Notes: generated by a model from the letters alone, not told the origin. A stretch of DNA of 40,368 nucleotides from Phallusia fumigata (GCA_008931825.1 QXVZ01017432.1:1-40368); one strand, 5' to 3'; positions 20,201-31,798 are shown, counted from the stretch's first letter. Made by a program: numbers and translations.

Positions 20201-23200
20201 AGCTTCAAAAGGGTTGATACTGTTAATCGCCCAACAACGTAAAAAATACAGGGAGTTTTAAGCTAAATTAATGACAGGACAAAAAGCAGAAAATAACTTT
20301 TAACAATAAGCAAGTTGCCACACAATACATGTAGAAAATCACAATCGAACCAATATGTTTTGTGAACTGATTTCTGACATCAGTTGCTTAGCTAAACATT
20401 AATGCTCAGTTTTAACTCATAACAAAACAATCAAAACTGTTATGGGTGCTGATGCAAATTTGGGAGTGGCATACTTATTTTTCTTTTGCAGTATGTTCCA
20501 GTATAGCCAGGTGCACAAAAGCACAAAACTCCCTCTCGTGTCTCCGTACAGCTTCCACCATTTTTGCAAGGCAAAGTGTTGCACACCTCTTTTTCTGTGA
20601 ATATTGTTACAGAATAATAGTTATGAGTTGAAGAGCATAACATCATGATTACCATCTAAAACATGTATAACATATATTTATGCAGTAATAGTCGATAAAC
20701 ATTCTTAACCTAATTTGGAGACAGGACTGATTTATAACGTTTTTTCTCAACAAAAGAGTTTGGATAATCCAGAATATTTAATCCGAATCTCCATCAATTT
20801 TAAGTAAAAATTGCTCTTTCAAAATAAATTCATTTTATACACTTGAAAATAAGTCTGTTATCATTGGGTTGCCAATGTGGTAAATTAGGGTGATTTTTCC
20901 AACCAATCACCGCCTAGATAATGCCAGGCTTGAAACGTCTTTGGAACCAGATGAATTTGCAAGTCTGATCGAATCTGGATTATCAAAGGTTTACTGTAAT
21001 ACTGTAAGTGATGTCACATACCACTATACATTATTTAAATTGTCAATATTTCCACAGGCTTTATTTATTCCATGTTAAACATGAGTTCAATATCTAAACA
21101 ATTTAACTAACCTTTTTCACAATAAGTTCCAGCTAACTCCAAACGACAGGCACATTGATGTCTCTCATAAGTATTTGTGCACTTTGCTTCATACCGACAT
21201 GGTTTGTGAATAAAGTCTGTTACACCTCAAAAATTAACAAATTCATGTCATTAGATTTTGTAATCTTGAAGAAACTTTTTTGTAGAAATCTATGTTGAAA
21301 ATTTAGGCTTTCAGTTAAAAGAGACCATCATTATAAAATGAACGTTTTCTAGTTCTCCAAAGTAAGCTTTAACTTATATTTTAATGGGTAAAATGGTTGC
21401 TACGACTTACTGATAATATTTTCACTTACTGAAATAAGCCTGCCACTTTAGTTTAGCTCTTTGTCTTTGCTTACGTCGTACTCTAACTTTAAATCCCCAC
21501 TTTGTGGTGCGAATGAGTTTAATTCCCATACTGAGGGGGTTTCCCTCAAGTTCAAGTTTAATTCTTATTGGTTTGTCAGCTCTGCAATCCTTGTAGGGTA
21601 TTTCCAGTGTAGTTTCATTATTGTTTTGTAAATCAATTTTGACAACTCCAGTCTCGAGACCTAGGAAGTCGAGATACCAGAAGTTGGAAATTTTAGTGTT
21701 TCAATATCGATAGGAAATCGCCTGAATAATATTTTTAAAATTGAATTTTTAGTGGTTTTTTTACATGTATATTTATATATACCTGGACAACAACCAATTA
21801 TTCTAAGCCTCAGCTATTTTAGATAAAAATTAAAGCTAGAATTTCCAGTCAATAACAATATATTGTTTCCATTTTGTTTCTTTTTTCCCATGTAGGCCAG
21901 TCCACAAATTTTTATACATTTGGGTGTGTGACTAGTTTTATTCTGTACAAAGCTGTAATAGTTGACCAACCAAATTCCCTAGAGCTAGAAGGAGTCAAGT
22001 TTTAAAACAGTGTCTGAATTGGATGAAACTGTTGGAATGTAAACTGGATGATTTGTTCTGCCTACATCTTCTGCATGGCAGTATTTTGAAAGCCACCCTT
22101 CCAGTTTATAATTTTGACATCAAGTAATACCGATGATTCAAACAAAAACGTTTTACTGATATATAATGGATCATTAGGTGGATGTGGAGGATAATATGTG
22201 GATGGTAGATGTAGGGGGAAAATATTTCAAAGTTTTGACAAACCTTCTGAGCACAGAGGGCCCACCCAAAATGGATGAAAACAAGAACATGTAAATCCCC
22301 CATCTTTAAGTGAACAATATCCTCGCACACATGGGTTTCCTGTACATGTTTTGTGCTCATATTCTACAAAACAAAAAGTCCTTTTTGGCGAGTTTATCAG
22401 AGACAAAACTGTTTAGCATAAATAAACTGTGTTGGAAAATTACCGATGCACAAAGGATTCAAGCTCTAAAACAAATTATGACTTTTTTACCATTCAAGGT
22501 TTAAAAAATCAGGAAAATATAACTTCACCAATATTCAAAGTATCTAAACAAAAATAACTCACGCTCAGTGCAAAACTTCCCAGTAAAATTTGTCTTGCAG
22601 CGGCACACATGCTTGTCATTTCTTTGATAACAGTATCCATTGCTACCACATACATTTTTTTCATAATATTTTTTATCTGCACAACAGAAAAACACACCAA
22701 TTAAAAATAAAAACTTTAACAAATACCAACTGCCATTTGCCATACTTAAATCTCAATTAATTATACATGAGTTGAGTTAAGTTGAGTTTTTTTCGCTTGG
22801 TGAAAGAAATCGTAGCGACACAATCACCTAGGCGGAAATTGCTACACATCAGAAAAATGTCATGGAACAGGAAAAAGTGAAGGGCACAATTGGTGGATCA
22901 AGATTGTATGCGCTGCAGCTACACCGTAATTATAAGGCGTTGTGTGGCGGGGCTTTACATCGGAGGGTGAATTTGGCACAAAAGGGGAATCAAGACTGGG
23001 GGGAAACGTTGGTGGAACCAGTCAGGGGGGACCTAAGACTAACCACTCGTGTTATGTAAAGAAGATGGGGTTATTGTTAGAATAGGTAGTATACAACAAA
23101 AGGCATCGTATAAAGATGACATGCAATATATATATGTATACATGGGTTTATACATATAATTCTAGCACATGAAAATGTAAAATTACCGATTTCAGTAAAG

Positions 23201-24112
23201 TAGGTAAAGTAAATCCATTTTGATCTCCTTGTTGAGTTTGCTAATAATTGAATTTGTATCACAAACTTGTATTGATTTATGTCTGACACAGTCAAGTTGA
23301 AATCGCTTGCAACAAAAGGTTTCTTCAATTGCAGTGTTATGTTGTTTGGTGGTCCCGTGAAACAATATCCATAGTAAGTTGTAACTGATATACTTCCAGC
23401 CTCAACAATATTTTCATACTTAATGGGGTGTACCACATTTCCGTAGATCCTGATTTCTGCAAAATACAGCTTTATGCTGTATGATTGATCATTTTGCTAT
23501 TTGATTCATCATTTGCCAATTACTGTATGACCTATTAGTTTCATATAATTTTTTGCAACTGATTTCATCTTATTTTCCGCCATTGATAGCAGCATATGTT
23601 GGTGAAAGGTGTGCAGTTGCAATTTATTGTCAATCAACTTTCTAAAAAACAATCAACCTTTCTGGTGATTATAAAGATACTTTTTGACTGCAAATTGTAA
23701 GTATGCACTGTAAAGCTCTTTTACCTATTTTTTAGGGCGTTTTGTAAAGGACATTGTTGATGACCCTGTCCAATTTAAAGTTCTTTTACAATTTTTTTCA
23801 ATGTTTGCAAATAGTATATTCTCAGGATTTAACATGATTGTTAAGCACATTTTTTTATTGCCATACTTCTTTTCGTGCAGTATAGAAACAGTACTACGAT
23901 TTGCTTAAGCTGTGCATTTTATTGCTTACTACGAACATTTTTGTGACTTATGCACTGCTCTGCTATTTATTGGCAAGAAACAAAGCAGAAAAACAATTTA
24001 CATGGCTTGGTTTATTGCCAAATTAAATTACAATATTCTACTTACCACCAGCAGCCTCAGTTTGCTTCTCACTGCAGCAAACCAACAATAACAAAATCAC
24101 CAAACTTTGCAT
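14203..24112 (-). CDS. Gene B: secreted H-lectin-like/EGF mosaic, paralogue of A
   Basis: Coding exons: 24046-24112, 23187-23456, 22563-22676, 22244-22363, 21430-21660, 21112-21216, 20475-20594, 19746-19850, 18887-19006, 18578-18700, 17826-18086, 17358-17471, 17041-17151, 16407-16667, 16029-16145, 15853-15966, 15089-15385, 14886-14993, 14357-14467, 14203-14291. The total is 985 aa, stop TAA. Order and number of modules match gene A exactly, and most exon lengths are identical (all five HLD exons are 270, 231, 261, 261 and 297 nt in both). Exon 1 is a signal peptide beginning [13 protein letters not shown]. Twelve EGF exons are intact by the family pattern. Exon 12 is unusual (see its own entry); its donor is assigned only because it restores phase and length. 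The tail reads [10 protein letters not shown]... and ends in a stop at the same position as in gene A. Likely secreted and multivalent; function unknown. Confidence 0.8.
14356..14357 (-). other. GC-AG intron donor, last intron of gene B
   Basis: The exon ends ...AACTATG, followed by GCAAGTTTAC, matching the last intron of gene A. The acceptor at 14292 joins to the tail exon in frame. Confidence 0.65.
14630..14800. repeat. Dispersed repeat, copy 1
   Basis: It shares ordered blocks with 22765-22925: GAGTTGAGTTAA, GCTTGGTGAAA, a CAATCACC(TA/AG)GGC(T/G)AGAA-like block, and TTGGTGGATCA followed by GAGCTACAC or CAGCTACAC. It lies in an intron of gene B. No terminal repeats were found. It is probably a short interspersed element. 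Confidence 0.45.
16745..16970. mobile_element. hAT-like MITE remnant in gene B intron
   Basis: It begins CAGGTTTGGCAAACTTTTGG and contains GTGCCAGTTTTCAAATT. A related block, GTGCCAGTTTACAAATT, occurs near 24924 in the inverted repeat next to CAGGGGTCAGGAACATTTT. The right end has GGTGTGCCACAAATATTT and CTAGGGGTCACTGGCCCC. There is no transposase. Confidence 0.35.
17358..17471 (-). other. Altered EGF exon 12 of gene B
   Basis: The first two thirds align with exon 12 of gene A (NPC/SLC, ATC, a KGHKC-like Cys4, LC). The third part should give the last loop and Cys6 but instead reads [13 protein letters not shown]: Cys6 is lost and a Cys appears three residues after Cys5. A phase-1 donor (AACG|GTGTTT) gives 114 nt, the same length as in gene A. 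17361-17387 of this exon recurs exactly at 20148-20174 in another intron. Confidence 0.5.
17361..17387. repeat. 27-bp exact repeat, exonic copy
   Basis: The 27 bp beginning TTATATTAACAACCAGCTCA are identical to 20148-20174, same strand. The sequence outside is unrelated on both sides. Confidence 0.7.
20148..20174. repeat. 27-bp exact repeat, intronic copy
   Basis: Partner of 17361-17387, inside the intron between exons 7 and 8 of gene B. Nearby, GGTTGGGAAACACTG at about 19950 looks like a hAT-type terminus, so this stretch may be mobile-element sequence. Confidence 0.6.
22765..22925. repeat. Dispersed repeat, copy 2
   Basis: Partner of the repeat at 14630-14800, same orientation, in the intron between exons 2 and 3 of gene B. 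The 66-codon frame running into 22926-23059 has no counterpart and is treated as non-coding. Confidence 0.45.
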
Positions 24113-25250
24113 ATTTCCTGCATTTGCCAATGGTCCTTACCGACTCCAACTACAGCTTACCTTTATATCCATTTGCCAAATTTTTTTGGTTAAATATTTT
24201 TCCTGGCCTTTTACCTGCAGATCCCGGATAGGTCAACGCTCATTTGGAAGTTGTTGAACTGTTCAATAGGTTTATTATGGAGAAAGTACATAGGTCACAA
24301 GCAGAAACAAGATATAATTTATAGGGCGTTTGTCCAACTTGGTTATTTTTTTTGTAATATTAATTAAAATACCACCTGGTTTTTTGGTTTTTGGCAATTG
24401 AGGCAATTTAAATACCTTTATCGCAACCACTTGCACATAGAGAATGTATAAACAAAGTACCGTGTTTGCATATCTGTTTTATTTCAAAAACATATCGTTT
24501 TGAAATAGAAGTCAATGTTTTCAAACGGACAGCTAGCACATGGTAACATCATATGTTACAAATCTGGCTTTTTTGCAAGTTTTGTCGAACTGGCACGATC
24601 AAAGTCCGTTTTGCTGACGACAATAGTGGCGGGGGTTTCGACCCACTTTATTTTGTTTGTCGGAAGTTGTTCGAAGCATTTAACAGAGTGATTTCTTGTT
24701 TGCGTTCAGCAACTGTTTAATTGCTGCATGACGAGTTTTTTCCACCGGCATTTGGAATCGGTGCAAATATTTGCCGGCACCTGAAAACTGCGAGTCCGCT
24801 TGCACAACACTGTACGGTCTTAATAGCAATTGCATTGCACTGTAACTAGTTTGTTTATGCCTGCGTTAATTTAAATGAAACGATTCCACTAACTCAGGGG
24901 TCAGGAACATTTTGAACGCAGCGTGCCAGTTTACAAATTGCATGCAAAAATTTTGTTCACTTCATTGTGCCATGTTGAGACGTCACTGAATAATGTTTCT
25001 GTGTTCAGGGTAATTGAACCTGTTAAAAGCTGGTGTACAAGTAATTACTCTTTGGCACGTTGCTGTAGTTGCACTGCACATAACGATAGAAAAAGTCGCT
25101 TAACTGGGCACAAAATATGTATTGGAACAAGAACACGTAAATCATTTTGTCAATTGCCTCGTGGAGTCAATTGCCTCGTGTCAGGGAGTTGCCGTTGCCG
25201 ACCCATGCACTAGGTTGAACCAATGTTATTCATAATTTTGCAAAACGTTT
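23663..25250. repeat. Left arm of large inverted repeat
   Basis: About 1.59 kb that match 26182-27797 in reverse complement, with small substitutions and a few indels (one of about 45 bp). The arm covers part of intron 1, exon 1 and the 5' flank of gene B. Its outer end lies about 0.2 kb before exon 2 of gene B; its inner end is near CAAAACGTTTCCGA. Confidence 0.85.
24161..24168 (-). promoter_or_regulatory. TATA-like box of gene B
   Basis: ATATAAAG on the minus strand, about 50 bp before the start codon at 24112. The mirror position of gene C (about 27293-27300) reads ATGTAAAG. Confidence 0.4.
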
Positions 25251-26181
25251 CCGAGTTTTTCAAGAAGTTTGCATCAAAAATAACGTGTTTCATTGACGGT
25301 GTTGTGCTAAGTGTAAACTTAACAAAAAATGCGCGTTGCATCAACGATGTGGAATAATTACCTACTTTTTGAAGGCGGAAAATGTATAGCATCACACAAA
25401 TTTTTGCCTAAAATATTTTGATTCTCCGCTGTAAGGTTATTTGTAAAAGTACGTAGGCTACCATGTACTTATGCCAACTCAACATTGTTGTCAAACCCAA
25501 TTTACATTTGCCGGTTGGCCGATTGGTATGCAGCCCATTTTGGACTTAATGATTTATATGTCATCTAGGACAAATATAATTTTAACTGTATTTGCGCGGT
25601 CAATTGCAATTTTTTTCGAAATCGTTTAAAAATCCATTTCCTGTATCACGATTGTAGTTTACGGCCTGTTCCAAATAGAGCTATGACTAAATGTAAATGC
25701 TAGTTGCACAAAACCTTGATTAAAATGCACGTAAATTCACAAAACATGCGATGTGCACCAAGAAACAAACATTGAACGTCGGCCTGTATCCTGTTGCATC
25801 GACAGAGCTTGTACGCTGCGACACGAGAGGAAACCCATGCACAAACAATGCTACTTGCATAGATATACCGGTGGGGTATACCTGTGCATCAGACACTCCT
25901 GTAAAAGTAAACCCAGCTTCACTGGAAAAAACTGGTCGTATAAAATCGGTAAGTTTTCATTTGATGATCGCCAAAAGCGATAATTTAAACGTGATGTAAC
26001 GCATTATTGCATATAAACATCACCAAGAAAAAACAACTCGGTTTACTTTGCACCAACTGCGTGGCAGAAGAGCTTTATAATATCATTTGCCACTTGTATT
26101 TTTTGAATGTTTAGTTGAGCTTTGCGAAGTTACAAACGTTTTCCTTGTGCTTGATCGAAAAAAAGTCGTTTGAAAGTCGGA
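25251..26181. other. Spacer of the inverted repeat
   Basis: About 930 bp of unique sequence between the repeat arms. The only recognisable item is the decayed EGF exon at 25806-25948. The small frames on the minus strand here show no family features. Confidence 0.5.
25806..25948 (+). pseudogene. Decayed orphan EGF exon
   Basis: After a CATCGACAG acceptor the phase-1 frame reads LVRCDTRGNPCTNNATC and on to Cys4 (VGYTC). Then the frame is lost, and the next loop continues in another frame as KPSFTGKNWSYKIG, with Cys6 replaced by Trp. It ends at TCG|GTAAGT. The length of 143 nt is not a multiple of three, whereas intact family exons always are. It looks like the remains of a plus-strand family gene that once lay between genes B and C. 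Confidence 0.6.
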
Positions 26182-27797
26182 AACGTTTTGAAAAATTATG
26201 AATAACATTGGTTCAACGTAGTATATGGGTCGGCAACGGCAACTTCCTGGCACGAGGCAATTTCACTCCAAGTGATTTACGTGTTCTTGTTCCAATACAT
26301 ATTTTGTGCCCAGTTAAGCGACTTACTTGTTTTCTGTCGTTATGTGCAGTTCAACTGCAGCAACGTGCCAAAGAGTAATTACTTGTACACCAGCTTTTAA
26401 CAGGTTCAATTACCCTGCTAAACACAGAAACATTATTCAGTGACGTCATCAACATGGCACAATGAAGTGAACAAAATTTTTGCATGCAATTTGTAAACTG
26501 GCACGCTGCGTTTAAATTGTTCCTGACCCCTGAGCTAGTGGAATCATTTCATTTAAAATAACGCAGACAAAAACAAACCAGTTACTGCGCAAGGCAATTG
26601 CTATCAAGACCGTACAGCGTTGTGCAAGCGGACTCGGTGCCGGCAAATATGCGCACGGATTCCAAATGCCGGTTGAAAAAACTCGTTATGCGGCAATTAA
26701 ACTGTTGCTAAACGCAAACAAGAAATTACTGTTAAGTGCTTCGAACAACTTCCGACAAACAAAATAAACTGGTTGAAAACGCGTGATTCCTCGCCTCTAT
26801 CGTCGTCAGCAAAACGGACTGGCCTTGCCAGAGTGCGTCCAGGCCAACAAAAGTTTTTCATCCAGAATTCTGCCGTTCGACAAAATATCCAAAAAAGCCA
26901 GATTTGTAACATACGATGTTACCATGTGCTAGCTGTCCGTTTGAAAACATTGACTTCTATTTCAAAAACTATATGTTTTTGATATAAAACAGACATGCAA
27001 ACACACTACTTTGTCTACATTCTCTGCAATTGGTTGCGATAAAGGTATTTAAATTGCCTCAATTGCCAGAAACCAAAAAACCAGGTGGTATTTTAATTAA
27101 TATTATAAAAAAAAATAACCAAGTTGGACAAACGCCCTATAAAATATATCTTGCTTTTGCTTGTGACCTATGTACTTTCTCCATAATAAACCTATTGAAC
27201 AGTTCAACAACTTCCAAGTGAGCGTTGACCTACCCGGGATCTGCAGGTAAAAGGCCAGAAAAAATATTTAATCCAAAAAATTTGGCAAATGGATGTAAAG
27301 GTAAGCTGTAGTTGCTGTCGGTAAGGACCATTTGCAAATGCAGGAAATATGCAAAGTTTGGTGATTTTGTTGTTGTTGTTTTGCTGCAGTGAGAAGCAAA
27401 CTGATGCTGCTGGTGGTAAGTAGAATATTGTAATTTAATTTGGCAATAAACCAAGCCATGTAAATTTTTTTCTGCTTTTTTTTCTTGCCCATAAATAGCA
27501 GCTAGCAGTGCATGAGTCACAAAAATGTTTGTAGTAAGCAATAAAATGCACAGCTTAAACAAATCATAGTACTACACTGCACGAAAAGAAGTATGGCAAT
27601 AAAGAAATGTGCTTAACAATCATGTTAAATCCTGAGAATATACTATTTGCAAACATTGAAAAAATTTTTAAAAGAACTTTAAATTAGACAGGAACATCAA
27701 CAATGTCCTTTACAAAACGCCCTAAAAAATAGGTAAAAGAGATTTACAGTGCATACTTACAATTTGCGGTCAAAAAGTATTTTAAGGATCACCAGAC
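26182..27797. repeat. Right arm of large inverted repeat
   Basis: Reverse-complement partner of 23663-25250. It contains the 5' flank, exon 1 (27349-27415) and the start of intron 1 of gene C, and ends about 120 bp before exon 2 of gene C. Exon 1 differs from that of gene B at 3 of 67 positions. Confidence 0.85.
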
Positions 27798-30700
27798 AGT
27801 GATTGTGTTATAGTAGGTTGATGAAAAAATGTTGTAATCTTCAAAACTCATGACTAGAGTGATTTGAAGTACAAATGTTTAACCGAAATCATATTATTTC
27901 TTTTTTTTTTGTTTTAGATTGGTTGTACAGAAACTTTAATATACGGAATCTGGAAAATAAGAATAGCTTTGTGGAAAATATCGCTTATCGTGCCTGCTAC
28001 GATTCAGCGGCTATAACATTAGACGTCAGACCAGTTGGAACAAATGGACAGAACTTTACAATACAACTACTTTCAAACAATAACCGTGGGTTTTCAATCC
28101 TAATCGAGAAAAAGCAACCAAGCAACAATACAATAGACCACCTCGAGATTTCTACAGTTGGGTATTATAGTGAGTGGAGCTGCGTTATTGTTTTGTAATC
28201 TTTTTATCCTTGCAGATTGCATAATGGATTAAACTGGATTTCTGTTTGCCAATACTAATTTCATGTAGTGTAATTCTGCAGTTTGATTTAAATATTTAAA
28301 AAAAGTTTCAACATGCAAAAAATGACTAAAGTTAATGTTTGGAAATACTAATCCGTTTTACATGAAACACATCAACTACCAATTAGTTTGCAACACAGTT
28401 TGGACTAACCAAAAAACATCCGGACACTTAAAGAAATGTAACACTCGGCGGTTCAATGAAGTGACCAGGTTCTCTGAACCAACTGCCTTGCCACGCTATA
28501 CCTTCGCTGCACAGAAGAGAAAGCCCGTGGGTTGGAAACCACTGTGTCCTGCGATTGGTTTAAGTGAATTGAGTATTATTTCCGGATTCGGGGTATTTTC
28601 ACAGCAATAAAAAGTGTTTCCTGTTTTGGTGCTTGACCCTGGGGGTTTACGTAGGTTGTTACGGACTTCGGACCTTTTCCATAGCGGGATTATTGCCAGT
28701 TGTGGCAAAATACCGTGTTTCGTCACATTGTCGTTTTGGACTCAAACTGCATTTCAAATATCTTTTTCCAGAGTTGTGCACGTTTGCAAAAAAGCTTCCC
28801 TGTACTTGTTTTTGTCTTACCGCTTGTAAACGTTCAAGGCAACGCTGTTATGACCCCAATTTGTCCAAATGAAGATTTTAAGTTACTTGTTTAGACCCGA
28901 CATATCCTGTAAAAGACTTAAATCACATTTTCGTACAAATGTTAAAATCTCCTACTGTTGGAGCAATTCCGTGGTTTTGTGCCGTGGTTTTGCATGAAAC
29001 GCAACAAGCGGTGGACCGCAACGTTTTACAAAACGGCAAATTTTAATACATAACCTATTGTTTGTGTCAAACATTTAGCGGGTAAAAACCATATATTTGC
29101 AGCCGAGAGAAGAACAATAACACATCCGTATCCATGCCAAAATCAAGGATCGTGCCAAAATACTTATGGACGTCAAATATGTACATGTCCAGAGCAATTT
29201 ACTGGAGAACGTTGCGAAATAGGTAAGCTTAGTTTCAATAAATACTGTAAAAAAACTAAAATAAAAAACTGTCAAAGTAACATATTTTTGAACTATTGCG
29301 GCGAAACATTTTTGTTTGTTTTGTGGCATAACCAAGTTTGGTATGACCCACAGACACACCTTGTATTTTGGGTAGTTACGAATATAAATTTTGGCGCCAG
29401 TTTCGTGGCTTTCCGGGTAACACTTACAAGCTTTTGTTTAAACTTTGTTCATGGGCACTTCTATGTACCTCTTAGCCAACTTCATCCCCATCCGACATTC
29501 GAATCAAGCCCCAATTGAATCAAACAGCTTAAGCTGTTAGTTCAAATACTCTAAAAATCAAATACGTCACGAAAAATGCTTACGGTGCTTAAAAGTACTG
29601 CCCTTGTAAAGCAAAGAGCAAGAAGCAAAACTATAGGCTTTTTCAATAAAATGTCAGTGTTAACTGAGCTGCTGTCCTCATTTACAGCGTAATATTTGCA
29701 CATAGATCGAAGGGACTGTTCAAGTCTTCCGTGTGAAAACAATGGAACTTGTCAACAACTGAGGAAAAACAGACATCGGTGTCTCTGTCCCGAAGGTTAC
29801 GGGGGATTCAATTGCAACTACTGTACGTTATTGCCGGGTACATCATGTATCTGTTGTCTGTTGATTATTCTGTTGAAAACTGGGGAAAACACGAGGCGTC
29901 AAGACAAAAACATCTTCACGTAAATGCCGAAAATAAACAATAGATATGAACTTTAAACTAACTTTCTTCTCACTTTTATGATATTGCTGGTATAACCTTT
30001 GTTTTATGGTTGTATGGCCATTGTNGATCAGTGGTTCCCAATCTATTTTGATTCATGCATTCCTCCTTTTGCACAGTTTGGAAGTTTTTATTACTCCTTT
30101 ACTGGACAAAAAGTGATATGAAGTAATTTTAAATTGTTTAAAACCACTGGTCTATCTGAAATGAAATAATACACTTATCATGAATTACTTAAATATAAAA
30201 TGAGAATTTCTTCATTTAATTTAAAAATTCCTCCCCGGTTGGGAACCAATGGCCCACTGCCATGGATTAAATTACATATTGCAATGAAATAAAGTTACAC
30301 AAGTGTTTGTTTCGACCTCTTATCCAGGCCATTAGCTGTTGTATCTTGAGCGTCCAATTCTGGGCGCAATTAGCCACTTTTCAACAGTGAGGCAAAGTAA
30401 ACAAAAAGACTATAGTCTGCGGTGAGGTTCGAACTCACGGCCTCGGCTATTTCAGGCCTGGCACTCCACCGAGTGAGCTACACAGGCCCAGTGGTATCCC
30501 TGCAGTTAGAGTATTTCGAGTTTTAAGATAACATTTCGGGGTTTTCTCGTTTTATCTTTACAACAGTGTGCCTATGGGCCGAACCACCAAAACCTGGTAT
30601 TCAGGCAAAGCAAATAATCCAGCTTGAATTCCAACTTCAAGTTCTTTTTACAGAACTAGTGACAGGCCGCACAAAGTTCAGTGCGCATCCATACGAATGC

Positions 30701-31322
30701 AGCAACACTAAGGACATTGACGTCGTATTCGATCTTTGTTACGTCTCGAGGGCAAGAAATGTGACGTCATCTGCTGTTGGCGCACCCCAGTGGCCAGATA
30801 CGTTTAGTGTGGAGGTCCGTGCGATTACCGATTGGGGTTTTCAGGCTAGGGTTGTGAGAACTGACACATTTTATGGCGGCTGGACCCAGGAAGAAGTGGA
30901 TTTGTATTGGAAAGCTCTTTTCGGTAAGTTTTGTGTAGGTTTTATGCCCGACTTTACATACAGAATTTATACAGCTCCATAAAATTGCACCTTCACTCCA
31001 TATAAACCACATAGTCTGCTTCCTTAGTTTTGAGTCAAAACTGAAATACGTTTTTACACCCGTAATCTAGTGTTACGTCACGTATGGTAAACGTCATAAC
31101 ACTTCGCTTTGGTTATCCGAGGAATAAAATGTGAAGTCCAGTGCTCGGCCAAATATACAGTTAAAGTCTTGGCCAATCTAAAACCAATGTTTTTTTGAAG
31201 ATCCAACAACCCTCCAAACAAACGTTTGTCAAAATGGAGGGTTCTGTCACAACACAGTTGGTGGGCAGCGTTGGGAATGTAGAGACGGCTTTTCCGGGCA
31301 GCTTTGCGAAATTGGACCATGA
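27349..31322 (+). CDS. Gene C: short H-lectin-like/EGF mosaic
   Basis: Exons: 27349-27415 (signal peptide [13 protein letters not shown]...), 27918-28169 (HLD-like), 29103-29222 (EGF lacking Cys1), 29706-29822 (six-Cys EGF), 30567-30923 (long HLD-like, 119 codons, with two extra Cys), 31201-31322 (EGF, then TGA). All joins are phase 1; the model gives 344 aa. The last EGF has only four Cys: Cys1 is absent, as in all EGFs after an HLD, and Cys4 is Trp in GQRWEC. Its 3' end reads TGCGAAATTG|GACC, where relatives have a GT donor, so translation runs into TGA two codons later. Exon 1 and flank are nearly a copy of gene B, but modules and ending resemble gene D. A gap N at 30025 lies in intron 4, so further exons may be missing. 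Possibly expressed as a truncated secreted form. Confidence 0.7.
28530..28555. mobile_element. hAT-like terminus in gene C intron
   Basis: GGGTTGGAAACCACTG is the reverse of a CAGTGGTTTCCAACCC hAT-type end. The other end was not found, so the boundaries of the element are unknown. Confidence 0.25.
30025..30025. other. Single-N assembly gap in gene C
   Basis: One ambiguous base in the intron between the fourth and fifth exons of gene C, directly beside a hAT-like terminus. Module exons of gene C could be missing here. Confidence 0.5.
30031..30255. mobile_element. hAT-like MITE in gene C intron
   Basis: It starts CAGTGGTTCCCAATCT near 30031 and ends near 30250 with GGTTGGGAACCAATG, giving imperfect terminal inverted repeats of about 13 bp. 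The element is about 220 bp with no coding capacity. I could not see an 8-bp target duplication; the left side is next to the N. Confidence 0.5.
30418..30490 (-). repeat. tRNA-like sequence (pseudo-tRNA or SINE head)
   Basis: The reverse complement has a box-A-like TAGCTCACTCGG, a four-pair D stem, a perfect T arm GTGAG-TTCGAAC-CTCAC and a mostly paired acceptor stem (GCCTGTG with CGCAGAC). The anticodon arm does not pair properly, so a working tRNA is unlikely. Confidence 0.45.
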
Positions 31323-31631
31323 CCATGTCAAGTAGGAATACATTTGAACAACTAGAGTTGGCAGTTGGTTGCGTGTACCCCCCCAAATTGGTTGGGAGTT
31401 ACCCGTCCAAATTTGTACCACAAACCAATTGCTGTTTTGTTTAAAAAACATAGAACGAATAATTATGTTATTCATCGAACTACATATTTTCATTTTATAC
31501 ACCTTTTTAATGCCGATTCAAAAATTCCTCGCAACGATTTTCAATTATTTAGGTCAACACGAAATATGAGGGATTTGGTAAATCTGTGTGATCTAACAAC
31601 TTTTAAACTTTGTTGACCTGTTTTGTTTCAG

Positions 31632-31798
31632 GAAAACCAGTTGACGAACTACAACGAATAGCCGCACCAAATCACGAAAATGTACTATCATTCATTTTAT
31701 TAATATATATTGCATGCGATCTTATATATTACTGTCGGTCGTTGATTGCGTTGTATTCGGACTACAACAACATTTCTCTATGCATTAATGCGTCATAA
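31632..31798 (+). other. Possible alternative hydrophobic last exon of gene C
   Basis: A TTTTGTTTCAG acceptor opens a phase-1 frame ending in TAA that contains VLSFILLIYIACDLIYYC, long enough for a membrane helix. The exon could join directly to the 30567-30923 exon (C5), skipping the donor-less EGF exon, and give a membrane-anchored form. It could equally be a former last exon now unused. Support is splice signal, phase and hydrophobicity only. Confidence 0.3.

Noticed and set aside
22862..23059. 65-codon plus frame
   Set aside because: It starts inside the dispersed repeat shared with 14630-14800, in an intron of gene B.
24923..25213. 96-codon plus frame in the left palindrome arm
   Set aside because: The mirrored arm does not keep it open, and it overlaps hAT-like sequence.
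25210..25395. Minus frame in the palindrome spacer as an HLD remnant
   Set aside because: No GF, KW.A or Cys pattern could be aligned.
30418..30490. Functional tRNA gene
   Set aside because: The anticodon stem does not pair, although D, T and acceptor stems mostly do.
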